A stretch of 6,065 bases of DNA from Saprospiraceae bacterium (GTDB lineage Bacteria; Bacteroidota; Bacteroidia; Chitinophagales; Saprospiraceae), in assembly GCA_020630455.1 (NCBI GenBank), contig JAHDBK010000250.1, positions 1 to 6,065 on the forward strand. Reading direction: 5' to 3'. Below are positions 6,065 through 6,065 of the stretch, in pieces. Positions within the stretch are counted from its first letter, which is position 1. Every line of letters begins with the position of its first letter. The notes under the pieces are model-generated. The model worked only from the letters and a program-made list of their open reading frames with translations. It searched no databases and had not been told where the DNA came from. A program made the position numbers and the translations under genes.

Positions 6065-6065
6065 A

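Overview
The window reads as a piece of an AT-rich bacterial chromosome, most likely Bacteroidota. The reasons are A/T-rich start regions with no Shine-Dalgarno sequence, long AT-rich intergenic DNA, a eukaryote-like class I ribonucleotide reductase large subunit of the kind common in that phylum, and one possible TAnnTTTG-type promoter. Genus or family cannot be read from it. Everything recognisable as coding is on the minus strand, so transcription runs from high to low coordinates.

Layout in transcription order: (1) 6064-5912, the last 50 codons of an unrecognised gene that enters from the right edge. (2) 5911-5731, a 181-base gap. Its first 90 bases are far richer in G+C than their surroundings and fold into a strong hairpin; this is a candidate structured RNA or nrdA leader element. 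(3) 5730-3295, a complete class I ribonucleotide reductase alpha chain (nrdA). (4) 3227-3200, a clear intrinsic terminator for nrdA. (5) 3294-2934, a 361-base gap with the terminator, a weak promoter candidate and degenerate short direct repeats. (6) 2933-315, a complete ClpB disaggregase. (7) 233-75, a 52-residue two-helix membrane protein of unknown function. (8) 54 to the left edge, the first 18 codons of a further possible gene.

The two large genes are housekeeping functions and are probably separate transcription units: NrdA makes deoxyribonucleotides for DNA synthesis, and ClpB rescues aggregated proteins with DnaK. All active-site residues checked are intact in both, with no frameshift, intein or intron. 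No gene for the partner subunit NrdB is visible. The small membrane protein and the left-edge gene may be co-transcribed behind clpB.

No new multi-gene system is visible. The least explained element is the structured segment at about 5829-5911 upstream of nrdA. It has a 13-bp helix, a second short stem and a possible loop-to-tail pairing, in a local G+C island. A 19-base motif also occurs, as imperfect copies, upstream of both large genes.
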